64,000 nucleotides of DNA from UBA8199 sp964507045 (GTDB taxonomy: Bacteria; Verrucomicrobiota; Verrucomicrobiia; Limisphaerales; UBA8199): the NCBI GenBank assembly GCA_964507045.1, contig CAZDOO010000019.1:1-64000 (forward strand), written 5' to 3'. Each line of letters begins with the position of its first letter. The stretch's first letter is position 1. Under the pieces are notes generated by a model that was given only the letters and a program-made list of their open reading frames with translations, ran no database searches and had not been told where the DNA came from. Positions 17,549-26,728 of this stretch are shown piece by piece. The translations under genes and the position numbers were made by a program.

Positions 17549-18388
17549 ATGGCTGAAATTAATGCGGCACTGGTTGCCAAACTGCGCGGGATGACCGGCG
17601 CGGGAATGATGGAATGCAAGAAGGCGTTGGCGCAAGCCAATGGCGACGTCAACGTGGCGGTGGATATTCTGCGCAAGGCGGGTACGGTAACCGCCGGCAA
17701 GATCGCGGCGCGGGAAGCGCGGGAAGGCGTGATTGCCCATTACATCGCCCCGGGCGGTCGGGTGGGTTTGCTGGTGGAGGTGAACTGCCAGACGGATTTC
17801 GTGGCGCGCAACGAGATATTCCGCGCTTTCGCTGAGGAAGTGGCCAAGCGGCTCGCTGCGGACCCCCAGGCGAACCTGGAAGCCGAGCGCGAGGCGACCG
17901 TGGCGAAGATTCGCGAGAACATCAAGATCCCCCGTCACGCGCGAATGGAGGTGGCGGGCAACGGGATGGTGGCTGCCTACATTCACACCGGCGCCAAGGT
18001 CGGCGTGCTGGTGGAAGTAGGCGCGGGCAAGGAAGACACGGTGGCCAAGAACGACTTCAAGCAGCTCGTGAAGGACATCACGCTGCAGATCGCCGCCGGC
18101 CATCCCTTTGCCGTGTCGCGCGAGCAGGTGCCGGCGGACGTGCTGGCGAAGGAAAAGGAAATTGCCGCCGAGCAGTTCAAGAACAAGCCGCCGCAGGCCA
18201 TCGCCAAGATCGTTGAAGGCAAGCTGGAGAAGTTCTACCAGACTTACTGCCTGGTGGACCAGGGCTTCGTGAAGCAGAACTCTGAGATTTCGGTCAAAGA
18301 GCATGTGGCGGCGGTCGCCAAGCAATTGGGCGATGAGATCACCATTCGCCGGTTTGTCCGATTCCAGATCGGCGAAGCGGCGGCTTAG
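17549..18388 (+). CDS. tsf: Translation elongation factor Ts
   Basis: 279 aa. Guanine-nucleotide exchange factor that regenerates EF-Tu-GTP. The N-terminal UBA-like helix bundle is intact (LVAKLRGMTGAGMMECKKAL), and the core motif responsible for inserting into EF-Tu is present (VEVNCQTDFVAR, with the Asp-Phe pair). The C-terminal coiled region and the final motif (ISVKEHVAAVAKQLGDEI) match the family. Length is close to E. coli EF-Ts (283 aa). It follows rpsB on the same strand, as in most bacteria. Confidence 0.97.
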   Translation: MAEINAALVAKLRGMTGAGMMECKKALAQANGDVNVAVDILRKAGTVTAGKIAAREAREGVIAHYIAPGGRVGLLVEVNCQTDFVARNEIFRAFAEEVAKRLAADPQANLEAEREATVAKIRENIKIPRHARMEVAGNGMVAAYIHTGAKVGVLVEVGAGKEDTVAKNDFKQLVKDITLQIAAGHPFAVSREQVPADVLAKEKEIAAEQFKNKPPQAIAKIVEGKLEKFYQTYCLVDQGFVKQNSEISVKEHVAAVAKQLGDEITIRRFVRFQIGEAAA

Positions 18389-18448
18389 GCGAGCGCGGAG
18401 CAGTTCACAATGGGGTGTCCTCCAAGGGCACCCGCAGGCAGTCTTGAT

Positions 18449-18464
18449 CTCAAGCATGCTTGAG
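18449..18464. repeat. 16-bp perfect palindrome downstream of tsf
   Basis: CTCAAGCATGCTTGAG is a perfect palindrome about 60 nt after the tsf stop. It has no T-run directly behind it, so it may be a protein-binding site or a weak processing hairpin rather than an intrinsic terminator. Confidence 0.5.
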
Positions 18465-18519
18465 AGGTGCATGCTTTGTAATTTGCGATGGCGACAGGCG
18501 GTTAGTTGAAGCAATTGAT

Positions 18520-18548
18520 TTGCAGAAGGGGGCTTTGTAGGGTATAGT
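18520..18548 (+). promoter_or_regulatory. Sigma70-like promoter for the GH30-like gene
   Basis: TTGCAG at 18520-18525, a 17-nt spacer and TATAGT at 18543-18548, giving a leader of about 35 nt before GTG 18592. Both hexamers and the spacing are good, so this gene is probably transcribed independently of tsf. Confidence 0.6.
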
Positions 18549-18591
18549 ACTGAAAGGTATTTACGGTAAAATACGGATAGCAAGCCTGCCT

Positions 18592-20517
18592 GTGAAATAC
18601 ATAGTTTGCCTGGGCGTGCTGCTTTTATGCCCCGTGCTGCGGGGGACTGCGGTTACGATTCAAGGCGCGAAGACGAACCAGGTGATTGATGGGTTCGGGG
18701 TCAACGTGAACTACCGGAGCTGGAACGGCAGTGAACTTCGGCCGGTATTGGACGCGCTGATTGACGAAGCTGGGATGACGCTTTTCCGCGTCGTTTACGA
18801 CCTCACCGACTGGGAGACCACCAACGACAACACCGATCCGGCTTTGTTTAACTGGGCCTACTATAACGGGGTTTACAGCTCAACCGAGTTTACCCGCCTG
18901 TGGGACATGTTTGCCTACCTGAACGCCCGTGGAATTACGAACGGCGCCTTCTTTAACTTTATGGGCGGGGGACCAAGCTGGATGATCCAAAGCGATGCGA
19001 CTTCGGGGACACTAAAATCGGGCATGGAGCCGGAGTGGGCGGAGATGATTACCTCGCTGCTTGTGTATGCACGCAACACGATGGGCCTTCAGTTCAGTCT
19101 GGTTGCTCCTGATAATGAGCCAAACTTGACTTCGTATCCGGAGGGCATCCATCTCCCTACCGCGAAGCAATACACCAATGCGCTGCACAAACTGGCGCTC
19201 AGGCTGGACTCCGCCGGGATGAGTGATGTTGGGTTGGTGGGCCCTGATGCGGCCGGCGGTGGCACGACCTATATGCCCGAGATGATGGCCGATCCGGTGA
19301 TCATGGCGAAGCTGAAGCATTTTGGGCTGCACGATTATTCCTCGGGTGGCGGGAGTTCACCCACGGTGTACTCGTATATAACAAACTCGGCGTATCCTGA
19401 CCGCACGTTGTGGTTGACAGAGTTTACGGAGTGGTGTGACGAGTGTGAAAACGGGGTCCGCGGGACAAATTCATGGAGCTTTGCTCGCGGGATAGCGGAA
19501 GATTTGCTGTCGTATCTTGCGAATGGCGCGGCAGGGACTCAGGTGTGGGAAGGGTACGACAGCCGGTACGCGCACGGTCCGGCCTACGGAGGAGTGAGCG
19601 GAACTAACAAGTGGAGTTATTGGGGTCTGTTTGCTGTGGATAATCCTACCAACGCGGTGAAGACTTACACGGCGCGCAAGCAGTTCTACACGCATGCTCA
19701 AGTGAGCAGATGGGTTAGTCCCGGCTCCCAGCGGATCAACATTGCGGGAGGCACTTCACCCTTCTCGCCGTTGCTGGCGTTCAAACACATGGGCCTGGGG
19801 CAGGTTACCATTGTGGGCGTCAATACCTCCACGAGCGCTGCCACACTCAGGGGGACAAACAATTCGTTGCCCACCGTGCCGCGCTTTTCTCTGTATTACA
19901 CCTCGGCGACCACGAATCTTGCATACGGAGGGAGCGTGCCGGTTACCAATATGGCATTCAGCGCCACTATTCCCGCTAATTGCGTGTTCACCCTGACTTA
20001 CACGACGCCCTTGCCGTTGGTGGTGACGACGACCGAATTGCCTTCAGCGGAGGTCGGAGCGGCTTATTCATTTCCTCTGGCTGCCAGTGGTGGGTCTCCC
20101 CCTTATCTTTGGGCTGTGGCTTCAAACGCTTCGGCGCCGGCCGGGTTGACGCTATCCACAAACGGGGTTTTGTCCGGCGTGCCATCCTCTGCTGGGGGAT
20201 ATGACATCCCAGTGGTTGTGACTGATTCCGCCCAGGCCAAGGCCAGCCAGGATGTGAGCCTGGAGATCATAGAGCCAATTATGACCTTGGAGGCACCCCC
20301 GCAGACTGCTGATGAAATTGGAGACTTCGGTTTCAGGCTGACCCTTTTGGTCAACATGCCCGGGACGTATGTGATTCAGCGAACATCTGACTTCAGCGCC
20401 TGGGATGATGTTCAAGAAGTGATTTGTACCAACGGTGTGGTCGAAGTGACAAACCACAATGATGCCGCCGCTAGCGCCTGGTTTTACCGGGCCTTCAAGC
20501 TCACAACTGCCGAGTGA
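18592..20517 (+). CDS. Secreted GH30-like glycoside hydrolase with Ig-like module
   Basis: 641 aa, GTG start, signal peptide (YIVCLGVLLLCPVLRGTAV). Residues ~22-390 form a (beta/alpha)8 barrel of the clan-A type. It opens with VIDGFGVNVNYRSWNG, a characteristic GH30 start. The acid/base Glu is in VAPDNEPNL (~residue 173), and the likely nucleophile Glu is in LWLTEFTEW (~residue 275). A beta domain follows, then a putative Ig-fold module (~490-560; SAEVGAAYSFPLAASGGSPP, the He_PIG type) and a C-terminal domain with YVIQRTSDFSAWDD. GH30 enzymes cleave beta-glucosyl, beta-xylosyl or related bonds; the substrate cannot be read from sequence. Confidence 0.82.
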   Translation: MKYIVCLGVLLLCPVLRGTAVTIQGAKTNQVIDGFGVNVNYRSWNGSELRPVLDALIDEAGMTLFRVVYDLTDWETTNDNTDPALFNWAYYNGVYSSTEFTRLWDMFAYLNARGITNGAFFNFMGGGPSWMIQSDATSGTLKSGMEPEWAEMITSLLVYARNTMGLQFSLVAPDNEPNLTSYPEGIHLPTAKQYTNALHKLALRLDSAGMSDVGLVGPDAAGGGTTYMPEMMADPVIMAKLKHFGLHDYSSGGGSSPTVYSYITNSAYPDRTLWLTEFTEWCDECENGVRGTNSWSFARGIAEDLLSYLANGAAGTQVWEGYDSRYAHGPAYGGVSGTNKWSYWGLFAVDNPTNAVKTYTARKQFYTHAQVSRWVSPGSQRINIAGGTSPFSPLLAFKHMGLGQVTIVGVNTSTSAATLRGTNNSLPTVPRFSLYYTSATTNLAYGGSVPVTNMAFSATIPANCVFTLTYTTPLPLVVTTTELPSAEVGAAYSFPLAASGGSPPYLWAVASNASAPAGLTLSTNGVLSGVPSSAGGYDIPVVVTDSAQAKASQDVSLEIIEPIMTLEAPPQTADEIGDFGFRLTLLVNMPGTYVIQRTSDFSAWDDVQEVICTNGVVEVTNHNDAAASAWFYRAFKLTTAE

Positions 20518-20735
20518 ACAGAGCTCATGTTGGTAAGGGATTGCGGTTTCCTGCGGCGTTTAAGCCAGTGCCACCAAAGCAGGCCTTTCCTCAAGAACCG
20601 TGAGATGCTGGCGAACCGCGCGGAATGTGGCTGACAGACAAAGTTGCATCCTGAGCATGATGCCCAGCAGGTAATCGCTGGGCTCGATGCGAAGTGCGAC
20701 GAGCACCGCGTTAACCGAGGCGCTGAAGAAGGGTT

Positions 20736-22583
20736 ATGATTGCGAGCAAGAGCAAGATGAAGACGGGGTTGCTGACTGGCTCCGTCGTCATTCTGCTGGC
20801 GACGTTGGTGGTGTATTGGCCTGCAGTGCACGCGGGTTTCATCTGGGATGATGATGACATCTTGACGGCCAATCCTTTGATCAGCGCGCCGGATGGGCTG
20901 TGGTTGATCTGGGCTGGGGGCAAGTTTTATGACTACTGGCCGATGACGCTGACGTCCTTCTGGTTGGAGTGGCGTCTGTGGGGACTCAACGCGACGGGTT
21001 ATCACGTGACCAACATTCTGCTGCATGCCGGGGCGGCGATCTTCCTCTGGCGCGTGCTCCAACAGCTCGGAGTTTCTGCTGCCTGGCTGGCCGCGCTGAT
21101 CTTCGCCATTCATCCAACCAACGTGCAGTCGGTCGCCTGGATTACCGAGCGCAAGAATACGCTGTCGCTGTTCTTCTTCAGCCTGGCGCTGTTGGCGTAT
21201 TTGCGCTCGGAGAAACTGAGACGCGGAACGCAAAGGCAGAGGTTGGGGCAACCCGCAGCCCGCGGAGCTGAGCCCTGGTGGTACTGGCTGTCCTTCGCCG
21301 TGTTTGTCCTGGCGCTGCTGAGCAAGACTTCGGTGGTCATGCTGCCAGTGGTCTTGTTGCTGTGCATGTGGTGGCTGGGACGCGCGGCCGGCCGCTCGCT
21401 GACGCGGGAGGATGTCGCGCGCACGATGCCATTCTTCGGTATTGCGCTGGGCCTGGCGCTGGTGACGATCTGGTTCCAATACCAGCGGAGCATTGGGACG
21501 GACGTGGTCACGACCAGCGACTTCCGCTCACGGTGGGTGGGGGCGGGCATGGCGGCGTGGTTTTATCTCGCCCGCATCTTGTTTCCCCGCCATCCAATGT
21601 TTGTCTATCCGCGCTGGAGCTTTTCCCCTGACGTTGTGGCGCACTACCTCCCCGGCGCACTGCTGGTGGGTTTGTGGGTGCTTTTCTGGTGGTACCGCAA
21701 CCGGTGGGCACGGCCTTGCTTCTTTGCCCTGAGCTATTTCCTGGCGATGCTTTTCCCCGTCCTTGGCTTCTTCAAGATCTACTTCCAGAAATACTCGTTC
21801 GTGGCTGACCACTGGGCGTATCCAGCGATGATCGGCATTATCGCGCTGGTCGCAGGGGGAGGGGCGTGGCTGGTGCGCTCTGCCGGCAGGCGCTGGGGGA
21901 ATTCTATTGGCCTGCTGGCGGCAGTGGGCTTGCTTGGAACGCTGGCTCCTTTGACGTGGGCGCAGTGCGGCATCTACCAAAACGAAGAGACTCTCTGGCG
22001 CGCTACCCTTGCAAGGAATTCTAAATGCTGGCTGGCCCATCACAACCTGGCCAGTTTGCTCGTAACGCAAAGCCAAGCGGAACTGTCCGCGGTTGCCGGC
22101 GCAGCCAACTTCAGCGGACCGTCCCCGGCGTGCGCGGATAAGCTGAACGAGGCGCTATTCCACGAGCAAGCTACGATTGCTTTGAAACCAGACCACGCGG
22201 CGGCGGAGTATGGCGCGGGCCACATCCTGAGCCTGTTGAAGAGGACTGAGGAGGCCATTCCGCACTTCCGCCGTGCCATCGAACTGCAACCGGACATGAT
22301 ATCGGCGCTGGATTCACTGGCTTGGATTTTGGCCACGCACGAGCAAGCCGCTGTGCGCAATGGCGCGGAAGCCGTGCGGCTGGCCAAGAGTGCTGTGGCG
22401 ATCACCGGCGAGCAGGACGCGCGGAGCCTGGAGACACTGGCGATTGCCAGCGCCGAGGCGGGCGACTTCCCTGCCGCCACGGAGGCTCGGCGCAAGGCGC
22501 TGAAGCTGGCACTGGCGGCGCAGGAGCGCGATTTCGCGGGCACAGCTGGCGGCTCGACTGCGGCTCTTCGAAAGCGGCCGTAG
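20736..22583 (+). CDS. GT-C membrane glycosyltransferase with TPR tail (TMTC-like)
   Basis: 615-aa integral membrane protein with about 11 hydrophobic helices in residues ~10-440, then a soluble C-terminal region with TPR units (ALKPDHAAAEYGAGHILSLL, HFRRAIELQPDMISALDSLA). The first loop contains the acidic signature FIWDDDDILTANPL, typical of GT-C enzymes that use lipid-linked sugars. The motif IHPTNVQSVAWITERKNTLS marks the TMTC/bacterial O-mannosyltransferase-like group. It probably transfers a sugar to proteins or lipids on the outer face of the inner membrane. An AGAAGGG ribosome-binding site precedes ATG 20736. Acceptor and donor unknown. Confidence 0.82.
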   Translation: MIASKSKMKTGLLTGSVVILLATLVVYWPAVHAGFIWDDDDILTANPLISAPDGLWLIWAGGKFYDYWPMTLTSFWLEWRLWGLNATGYHVTNILLHAGAAIFLWRVLQQLGVSAAWLAALIFAIHPTNVQSVAWITERKNTLSLFFFSLALLAYLRSEKLRRGTQRQRLGQPAARGAEPWWYWLSFAVFVLALLSKTSVVMLPVVLLLCMWWLGRAAGRSLTREDVARTMPFFGIALGLALVTIWFQYQRSIGTDVVTTSDFRSRWVGAGMAAWFYLARILFPRHPMFVYPRWSFSPDVVAHYLPGALLVGLWVLFWWYRNRWARPCFFALSYFLAMLFPVLGFFKIYFQKYSFVADHWAYPAMIGIIALVAGGGAWLVRSAGRRWGNSIGLLAAVGLLGTLAPLTWAQCGIYQNEETLWRATLARNSKCWLAHHNLASLLVTQSQAELSAVAGAANFSGPSPACADKLNEALFHEQATIALKPDHAAAEYGAGHILSLLKRTEEAIPHFRRAIELQPDMISALDSLAWILATHEQAAVRNGAEAVRLAKSAVAITGEQDARSLETLAIASAEAGDFPAATEARRKALKLALAAQERDFAGTAGGSTAALRKRP

Positions 22584-22679
22584 TGTTCGCAGCCCCTGAC
22601 GCCGGCGGCAGATGATGATTGATTGCGCGGCGGGGAGATTCTGTGTATCAGAACGGTGGCTGAAGCCACACCGAAGAGC

Positions 22680-23627
22680 ATGAACCAATCGAATGAAGTA
22701 AAGGCTATGAGAACCAATACCTATAATCGCAGAGAGTTTCTGGGACGGGCAATTGCTTCGACCGCTGGCGCGACGCTGGCATTAACTTCCCCGTGCTGGG
22801 GAGCGGCGCCGACAGGCCGGAAAGAGGTTAAGCTGAGCACCCCCAAGGCGGAGAAGCTGGGCTGGCAGCTCTGCTGTGGCGTTTACACGTTCCGCGACCG
22901 CAGCTTCTATGAGACGCTGGAGGTGGTGGCCGCAATGGGCGTGCGCCGGGTGGAACCGGCGTTCTTCCTGCCGTTGGACAAGGCGCAGCCGGGGCTCAAG
23001 ACCGGTGAGAGCCTCGCTCCCGACAAGCGGCGCGAGATGAAGACGCGGATGGACGACCTGGGAATCATTATGCCGAACTACTACGCCCCGATCGAGGGGG
23101 ACAAGAGTGCCTGGCGCAAGATATTCGATTTCGCAAAGGAGATGGGAGTGCAAACGCTGGTGGCGGAGCCGCCGCCGGAAGCGCTGGAGGCACTGGACCC
23201 GCTGTGTCAGGAATACAGAATCAACCTGGCGGTTCACAACCACCCGGAAGGCTCCGGCTCCAAGTACTGGAACCCGGACACGCTGGTCAAGGCTTGCGAT
23301 GGGCTAAGTGCGAGAATCGGCGCCTGCCCCGATACCGGCCACTGGGTGCGCTCCGGGCTGGACACGCTGGAGAGCCTCAAGAAGTACGGCAAGCGGATCA
23401 TTACGGTCCATCTGAAGGACGCGGCGGAATCGGGCAAGCGCGAAAGCCGCGATGTGCCTCTCGGTACCGGGAAAGCCAATTACCGCATGCTGCTTAAGCA
23501 GTTGTGCGAGTGGAAGTGGCGAGGAGTTATGACTGTCGAATACGAGCACCTTTCCCCGCAACTGGTGGAAGACGTGACGCAGTGCGTCAAGTTTGTCGAG
23601 GACTTCGCGGCCAACGTCAGAGACTAG
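22680..23627 (+). CDS. Tat-exported sugar phosphate isomerase/epimerase-like TIM barrel
   Basis: 315 aa from ATG 22680; ATG 22707 is an equally possible start and gives a more compact Tat signal (YNRREFLGRAIASTAGATLA). The mature protein is a xylose-isomerase-like TIM barrel (AP endonuclease 2 superfamily): GVYTFRDRSFYETLEVVAAM, RINLAVHNHPEG (metal-binding His), IGACPDTGHWVRSG (Asp/His) and IITVHLKDA, then a final Glu in MTVEYEH. These positions match the divalent-metal ligands of sugar epimerases. Many Verrucomicrobiota export such enzymes, probably to convert sugars released in the periplasm. The stop is 4 nt before the next gene, so the two are translationally linked. Confidence 0.85.
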   Translation: MNQSNEVKAMRTNTYNRREFLGRAIASTAGATLALTSPCWGAAPTGRKEVKLSTPKAEKLGWQLCCGVYTFRDRSFYETLEVVAAMGVRRVEPAFFLPLDKAQPGLKTGESLAPDKRREMKTRMDDLGIIMPNYYAPIEGDKSAWRKIFDFAKEMGVQTLVAEPPPEALEALDPLCQEYRINLAVHNHPEGSGSKYWNPDTLVKACDGLSARIGACPDTGHWVRSGLDTLESLKKYGKRIITVHLKDAAESGKRESRDVPLGTGKANYRMLLKQLCEWKWRGVMTVEYEHLSPQLVEDVTQCVKFVEDFAANVRD

Positions 23628-23631
23628 GCTT

Positions 23632-24966
23632 ATGATCAAGCAAGAGCCTCTCCTTTCGGTCGGCATCTACAGCCGCGAGGTTGAGACCCGCGGGGTGCTG
23701 AACGGCCGTTTCGTCCTTCCGGACAAGACCGCCCTGAGTGGCGAGTTCACGGTGCGGCCCAGCCAGGGCGGCCTCGTGTTGCTCGGCAACGATGGCGGTG
23801 AACTGGCGCGCGGACCGGAGATACGGTTGGTGCCGGAGGGGAATGCGACGTTTACGCTGCGCAACGTGACCATCGGGATCAACTTCCACTGGGAGCGGAA
23901 GGAGGATGAGACCTTCGAAGGCGGACTGCGAATCCTGCTCAACCCCGACGGCACGGTCACGGCCATTAACGATGTGGGGGTGGAACAGTATCTTAAGAGC
24001 GTCATCTCGTCAGAGATGAGTGCGACGGCTCCCCTCGAGCTGTTGCGCGCTCACGCCATCACCTCGCGCAGCTGGCTGGTAGCCATGCTCGAACGGCAGA
24101 AGCGCGCCAAGAATGTCGGCGTTCCAGCTCGACGCGGGCGAGAGACTGAAGAGGAGATCGTCCGGTGGTACGACCGGGAGGATCACAGATTCTTCGACGT
24201 GTGCGCGGACGATCACTGCCAGCGGTATCACGGGCTCACGAAGATTATCTCACCCAAGGCGGGTGAGGCGGTGCGGGATACCCGCGGGATGTTTCTCGTT
24301 CATTCCGGAGAGATTTGCGACGCCCGGTACTCCAAGTCTTGCGGGGGGCGGAGCGAGGTGTTTGCTACCGCGTGGGAAGATGTCGCCGTGCCGTATCTGG
24401 CGACGGTGTCCGACGCCGCGGTGGAGCATTCGCAGATTGACTCCGAAGAAGCAGCCGCGGCGTGGGTGAGTTCCTCGCCGGATGCGTACTGCAACACGAC
24501 GGACGGAAGCATTCTTCGGCAGGTCCTGCCGTCGTTCGACCAGGAGACAACAGACTTTTACCGCTGGACGGTGAGCTATGCGCAAGCGGAACTCAGCGTC
24601 CTGCTCCTTAAGCGGACGGGCATAGACTTTGGCGTGATCCAGCGGCTCGAACCGCTGCAGCGCGGTCCTTCAGGGCGGATCGTGCGGCTGCGGATTGTGG
24701 GAAGCCGGCGGACGGTCGTAGTCGGGAAGGAGTTGGAGATCCGACGCTGGCTCAGCCCGTCGCATTTGTACAGCAGCGCGTTTATTGTCCAGACCGAAGG
24801 AATTACCAGTGGTGCCCCAGCGAAGTTCACCTTGCACGGCGCGGGCTGGGGTCACGGCGTAGGCTTTTGTCAGATCGGCGCGGCGGTCATGGCCGCCAAA
24901 GGATTCCAGGCCGAGAAGATTGTGAAACACTACTTCCGCGGTGCAGCGCTGAAGAGACTGTATTGA
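23632..24966 (+). CDS. SpoIID/LytB-domain protein
   Basis: 444 aa from ATG 23632, four nucleotides after the preceding stop. SpoIID signatures include VGVEQYLKSVISSEMSATAP, LLRAHAITSRSWLVAM and the His/Gly motif AGWGHGVGFCQIGAAVMA. A ~75-residue insertion (GRETEEEIVRWYDREDH onwards) contains DVCADDHCQRYHG and CDARYSKSCGG, which is usual in the longer family members. SpoIID is a lytic transglycosylase acting on denuded peptidoglycan; LytB-type members enhance amidase activity. No signal peptide is visible, so either the start is wrongly placed or export is non-classical. Role in a non-sporulating organism probably cell-wall remodelling. Confidence 0.85.
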   Translation: MIKQEPLLSVGIYSREVETRGVLNGRFVLPDKTALSGEFTVRPSQGGLVLLGNDGGELARGPEIRLVPEGNATFTLRNVTIGINFHWERKEDETFEGGLRILLNPDGTVTAINDVGVEQYLKSVISSEMSATAPLELLRAHAITSRSWLVAMLERQKRAKNVGVPARRGRETEEEIVRWYDREDHRFFDVCADDHCQRYHGLTKIISPKAGEAVRDTRGMFLVHSGEICDARYSKSCGGRSEVFATAWEDVAVPYLATVSDAAVEHSQIDSEEAAAAWVSSSPDAYCNTTDGSILRQVLPSFDQETTDFYRWTVSYAQAELSVLLLKRTGIDFGVIQRLEPLQRGPSGRIVRLRIVGSRRTVVVGKELEIRRWLSPSHLYSSAFIVQTEGITSGAPAKFTLHGAGWGHGVGFCQIGAAVMAAKGFQAEKIVKHYFRGAALKRLY

Positions 24967-25323
24967 GGCGGCCGGCCCCCCCTTCCGAGGGCCTGACCCT
25001 GGCACCGGCGCCCCTCCGTAGCCTCACCGTATGCACACCGTAGATAACATTGTTATCTACGGTGAGGATACGGTGAGGTGAGCCAGGAGAGAGGGGGTAT
25101 TGTCCGGGCCTGAGCCTGACCCGCATTCCGGGCCGCCCGGACCAGCCAATCCCAAAGGAATTCACGAATTCCCCTTCTGTGATGGGGTGGCAGTGCCAAG
25201 ACATGCCTGCGGCGGGCGGCCAGCATCTTTGCGCTTGTCGAAACTCCAGTCTTGGATAGCATGATCCTGCATTGGACTGGTTAGTTTAGGTGAGTAGCCT
25301 AGTGCTTAGCCGGTTCACATTTG
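24967..25323. other. 357-bp intergenic region with hairpin element 2 and a conserved unit
   Basis: No gene. From about 24993 to 25205 it matches, over roughly 200 bp, the region at 34512-35013 once the 34.7-kb insertion is removed. The unit comprises a CCTGACCCTGGCACC left flank, the hairpin, TGAGCCAG-AGAGAGGGGGTATT, a GC-rich segment, the short palindrome GGAATTCACGAATTCC (25157-25172) and a GATGGGGTG-CAGTGCCA end. Confidence 0.75.
25022..25078. repeat. Hairpin element 2 of a five-copy family
   Basis: 28-nt arms (25022-25049 and 25051-25078) separated by one T, with two mismatches. The 3' arm carries two complete 11-nt units on its complement (CCTCACCGTAT, CCTCACCGTAG); the 5' copy of the second has decayed to GCACACCGTAG. 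The tip is GATAACA, unlike all other copies. It is embedded in the longer conserved unit described for the surrounding gap. Confidence 0.88.
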
Positions 25324-26613
25324 ATGACACCTCTCAGTCCGCCATTGGAAGCAGGGCCCACGCTGGAGCCGCCGACCGACCATCCGGCCAGGCGCAAAGG
25401 CACGCTGCTCATTGTGGACGACGAAGCTGCAGTCCGCGCCTCACTCCGGGTCGTCTTCCAGGACGACTACGAGGTTATCATGGCCGAGGACGGGCCGACC
25501 GCGATTGAACTCGCGCAGAAGACGCGGGCCGATGCGGCAATTCTCGACATCAAGATGAAGCAAATGTCGGGACTCGAGGTGTTGGAGCGCCTGAAGTACG
25601 TTGATCCCAGCATCGAGGTGGTGATGCTAACGGCGTTCGAGACCGCGGACCTGATGCGGCAAGCGTTGCGTCTGCGCGCCTGCGACTACATTACCAAGCC
25701 CTTCGACGTTCCCACCTTGCGGGCAGCGGTGGCCAAGGCTATGCAGCGCCGCACCCTGGCGAGCGATATCCACACCGACGCCGAGAAACTCCAAGCTTTA
25801 CTCGCTGAACTGCAGGACCAGAAGGTCGAGGAGCAGATGGCCAAGACACGCGGTGAGATCTACGCGAGCATCATTCACGATATCAACGGGCCGCTTACAG
25901 TCATTTCCGGCTTTGTGCAACTCCTGAACCAGCGCCTCGGGAACGCCACCCGGCTGGAGTTGGAGGACTTGCGGTTCATGCAAGACCGGCTCAAGACCAT
26001 CACCCGCCAGGTGGGCAACTGTGTCGAGATTTCCCGCCGCTATCTCAGCTTTCTGCGCCAGCAGCCCGAAGAGGCGCCGCGGGTGGGTGTAAACCAATTG
26101 CTCACCGATCTTGGCCACCTTGTCCGCGTGCACCCCAGCCTGCAGAACAACCAGTTCAGCGTTCACCCCCTGGCGGAGGATGTTGGCGTGCACATGAACG
26201 GCACGGATGTTATCCAACTGCTGCTGAACCTCGCGGTGAACGGCTTCCAGTGCACGCCGCAGGTGCATGCCGTCAATATCGAAGGCCGCGTCCTGCGGCA
26301 ACCGATTGACCTCACGGCGCTCAAGGACACCCCGCGGGACCGGCTGCTGAACGTCGAGCATTTCGAGAGCAGCGCGCCGACTCTGGTCCTTTCGGTTTCC
26401 GACAACGGGCCGGGCATTCCGCCGGAGACTCTGCCGAAGATATTCCAGGCCTTTTTTTCAACCAAGCGTGCGAAGCAGGGCACGGGCTTGGGACTGAACA
26501 TCGTCCAGCGCCTCGTCCGGGAAGCCAAAGGCGCGTTGCACGTGCACACCGAGCCCGGCCAGGGCACAACTTTCACTGTTTACCTTCCGGCCGTTCACAT
26601 GGCTCAGCATTAG
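25324..26613 (+). CDS. Response regulator fused to a histidine kinase (REC-HisKA-HATPase)
   Basis: 429 aa, cytoplasmic. The receiver domain comes first (residues ~27-145): acidic pair in LLIVDDEAAV, phospho-accepting Asp in AAILDIKMKQMSG, Thr in VVMLTAFETAD and Lys in DYITKPFD. The kinase follows, with phospho-His in IYASIIHDINGPL, N box LLLNLAVNGFQ, G1 SDNGPGIPP and G2 GTGLGLNIVQRL, all intact. A receiver placed upstream of the transmitter in one protein, with no sensor or DNA-binding domain, is the PhcR/PhcQ-like architecture also seen at 40419-41684. ATG 25324 is preferred over a TTG one codon earlier. Partner unknown. Confidence 0.9.
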   Translation: MTPLSPPLEAGPTLEPPTDHPARRKGTLLIVDDEAAVRASLRVVFQDDYEVIMAEDGPTAIELAQKTRADAAILDIKMKQMSGLEVLERLKYVDPSIEVVMLTAFETADLMRQALRLRACDYITKPFDVPTLRAAVAKAMQRRTLASDIHTDAEKLQALLAELQDQKVEEQMAKTRGEIYASIIHDINGPLTVISGFVQLLNQRLGNATRLELEDLRFMQDRLKTITRQVGNCVEISRRYLSFLRQQPEEAPRVGVNQLLTDLGHLVRVHPSLQNNQFSVHPLAEDVGVHMNGTDVIQLLLNLAVNGFQCTPQVHAVNIEGRVLRQPIDLTALKDTPRDRLLNVEHFESSAPTLVLSVSDNGPGIPPETLPKIFQAFFSTKRAKQGTGLGLNIVQRLVREAKGALHVHTEPGQGTTFTVYLPAVHMAQH

Positions 26614-26728
26614 CGCCTGGTTTCCGGGCAGGGGCAGGGGGCTCCTGTTCCTGCTGCGGTCTTCGCGTCGGCTGCCGGTGCTAAAGTTCTTGTTTTCGGC
26701 CCCGCCTCCAAGCTTTAAGCTTCCAAGA

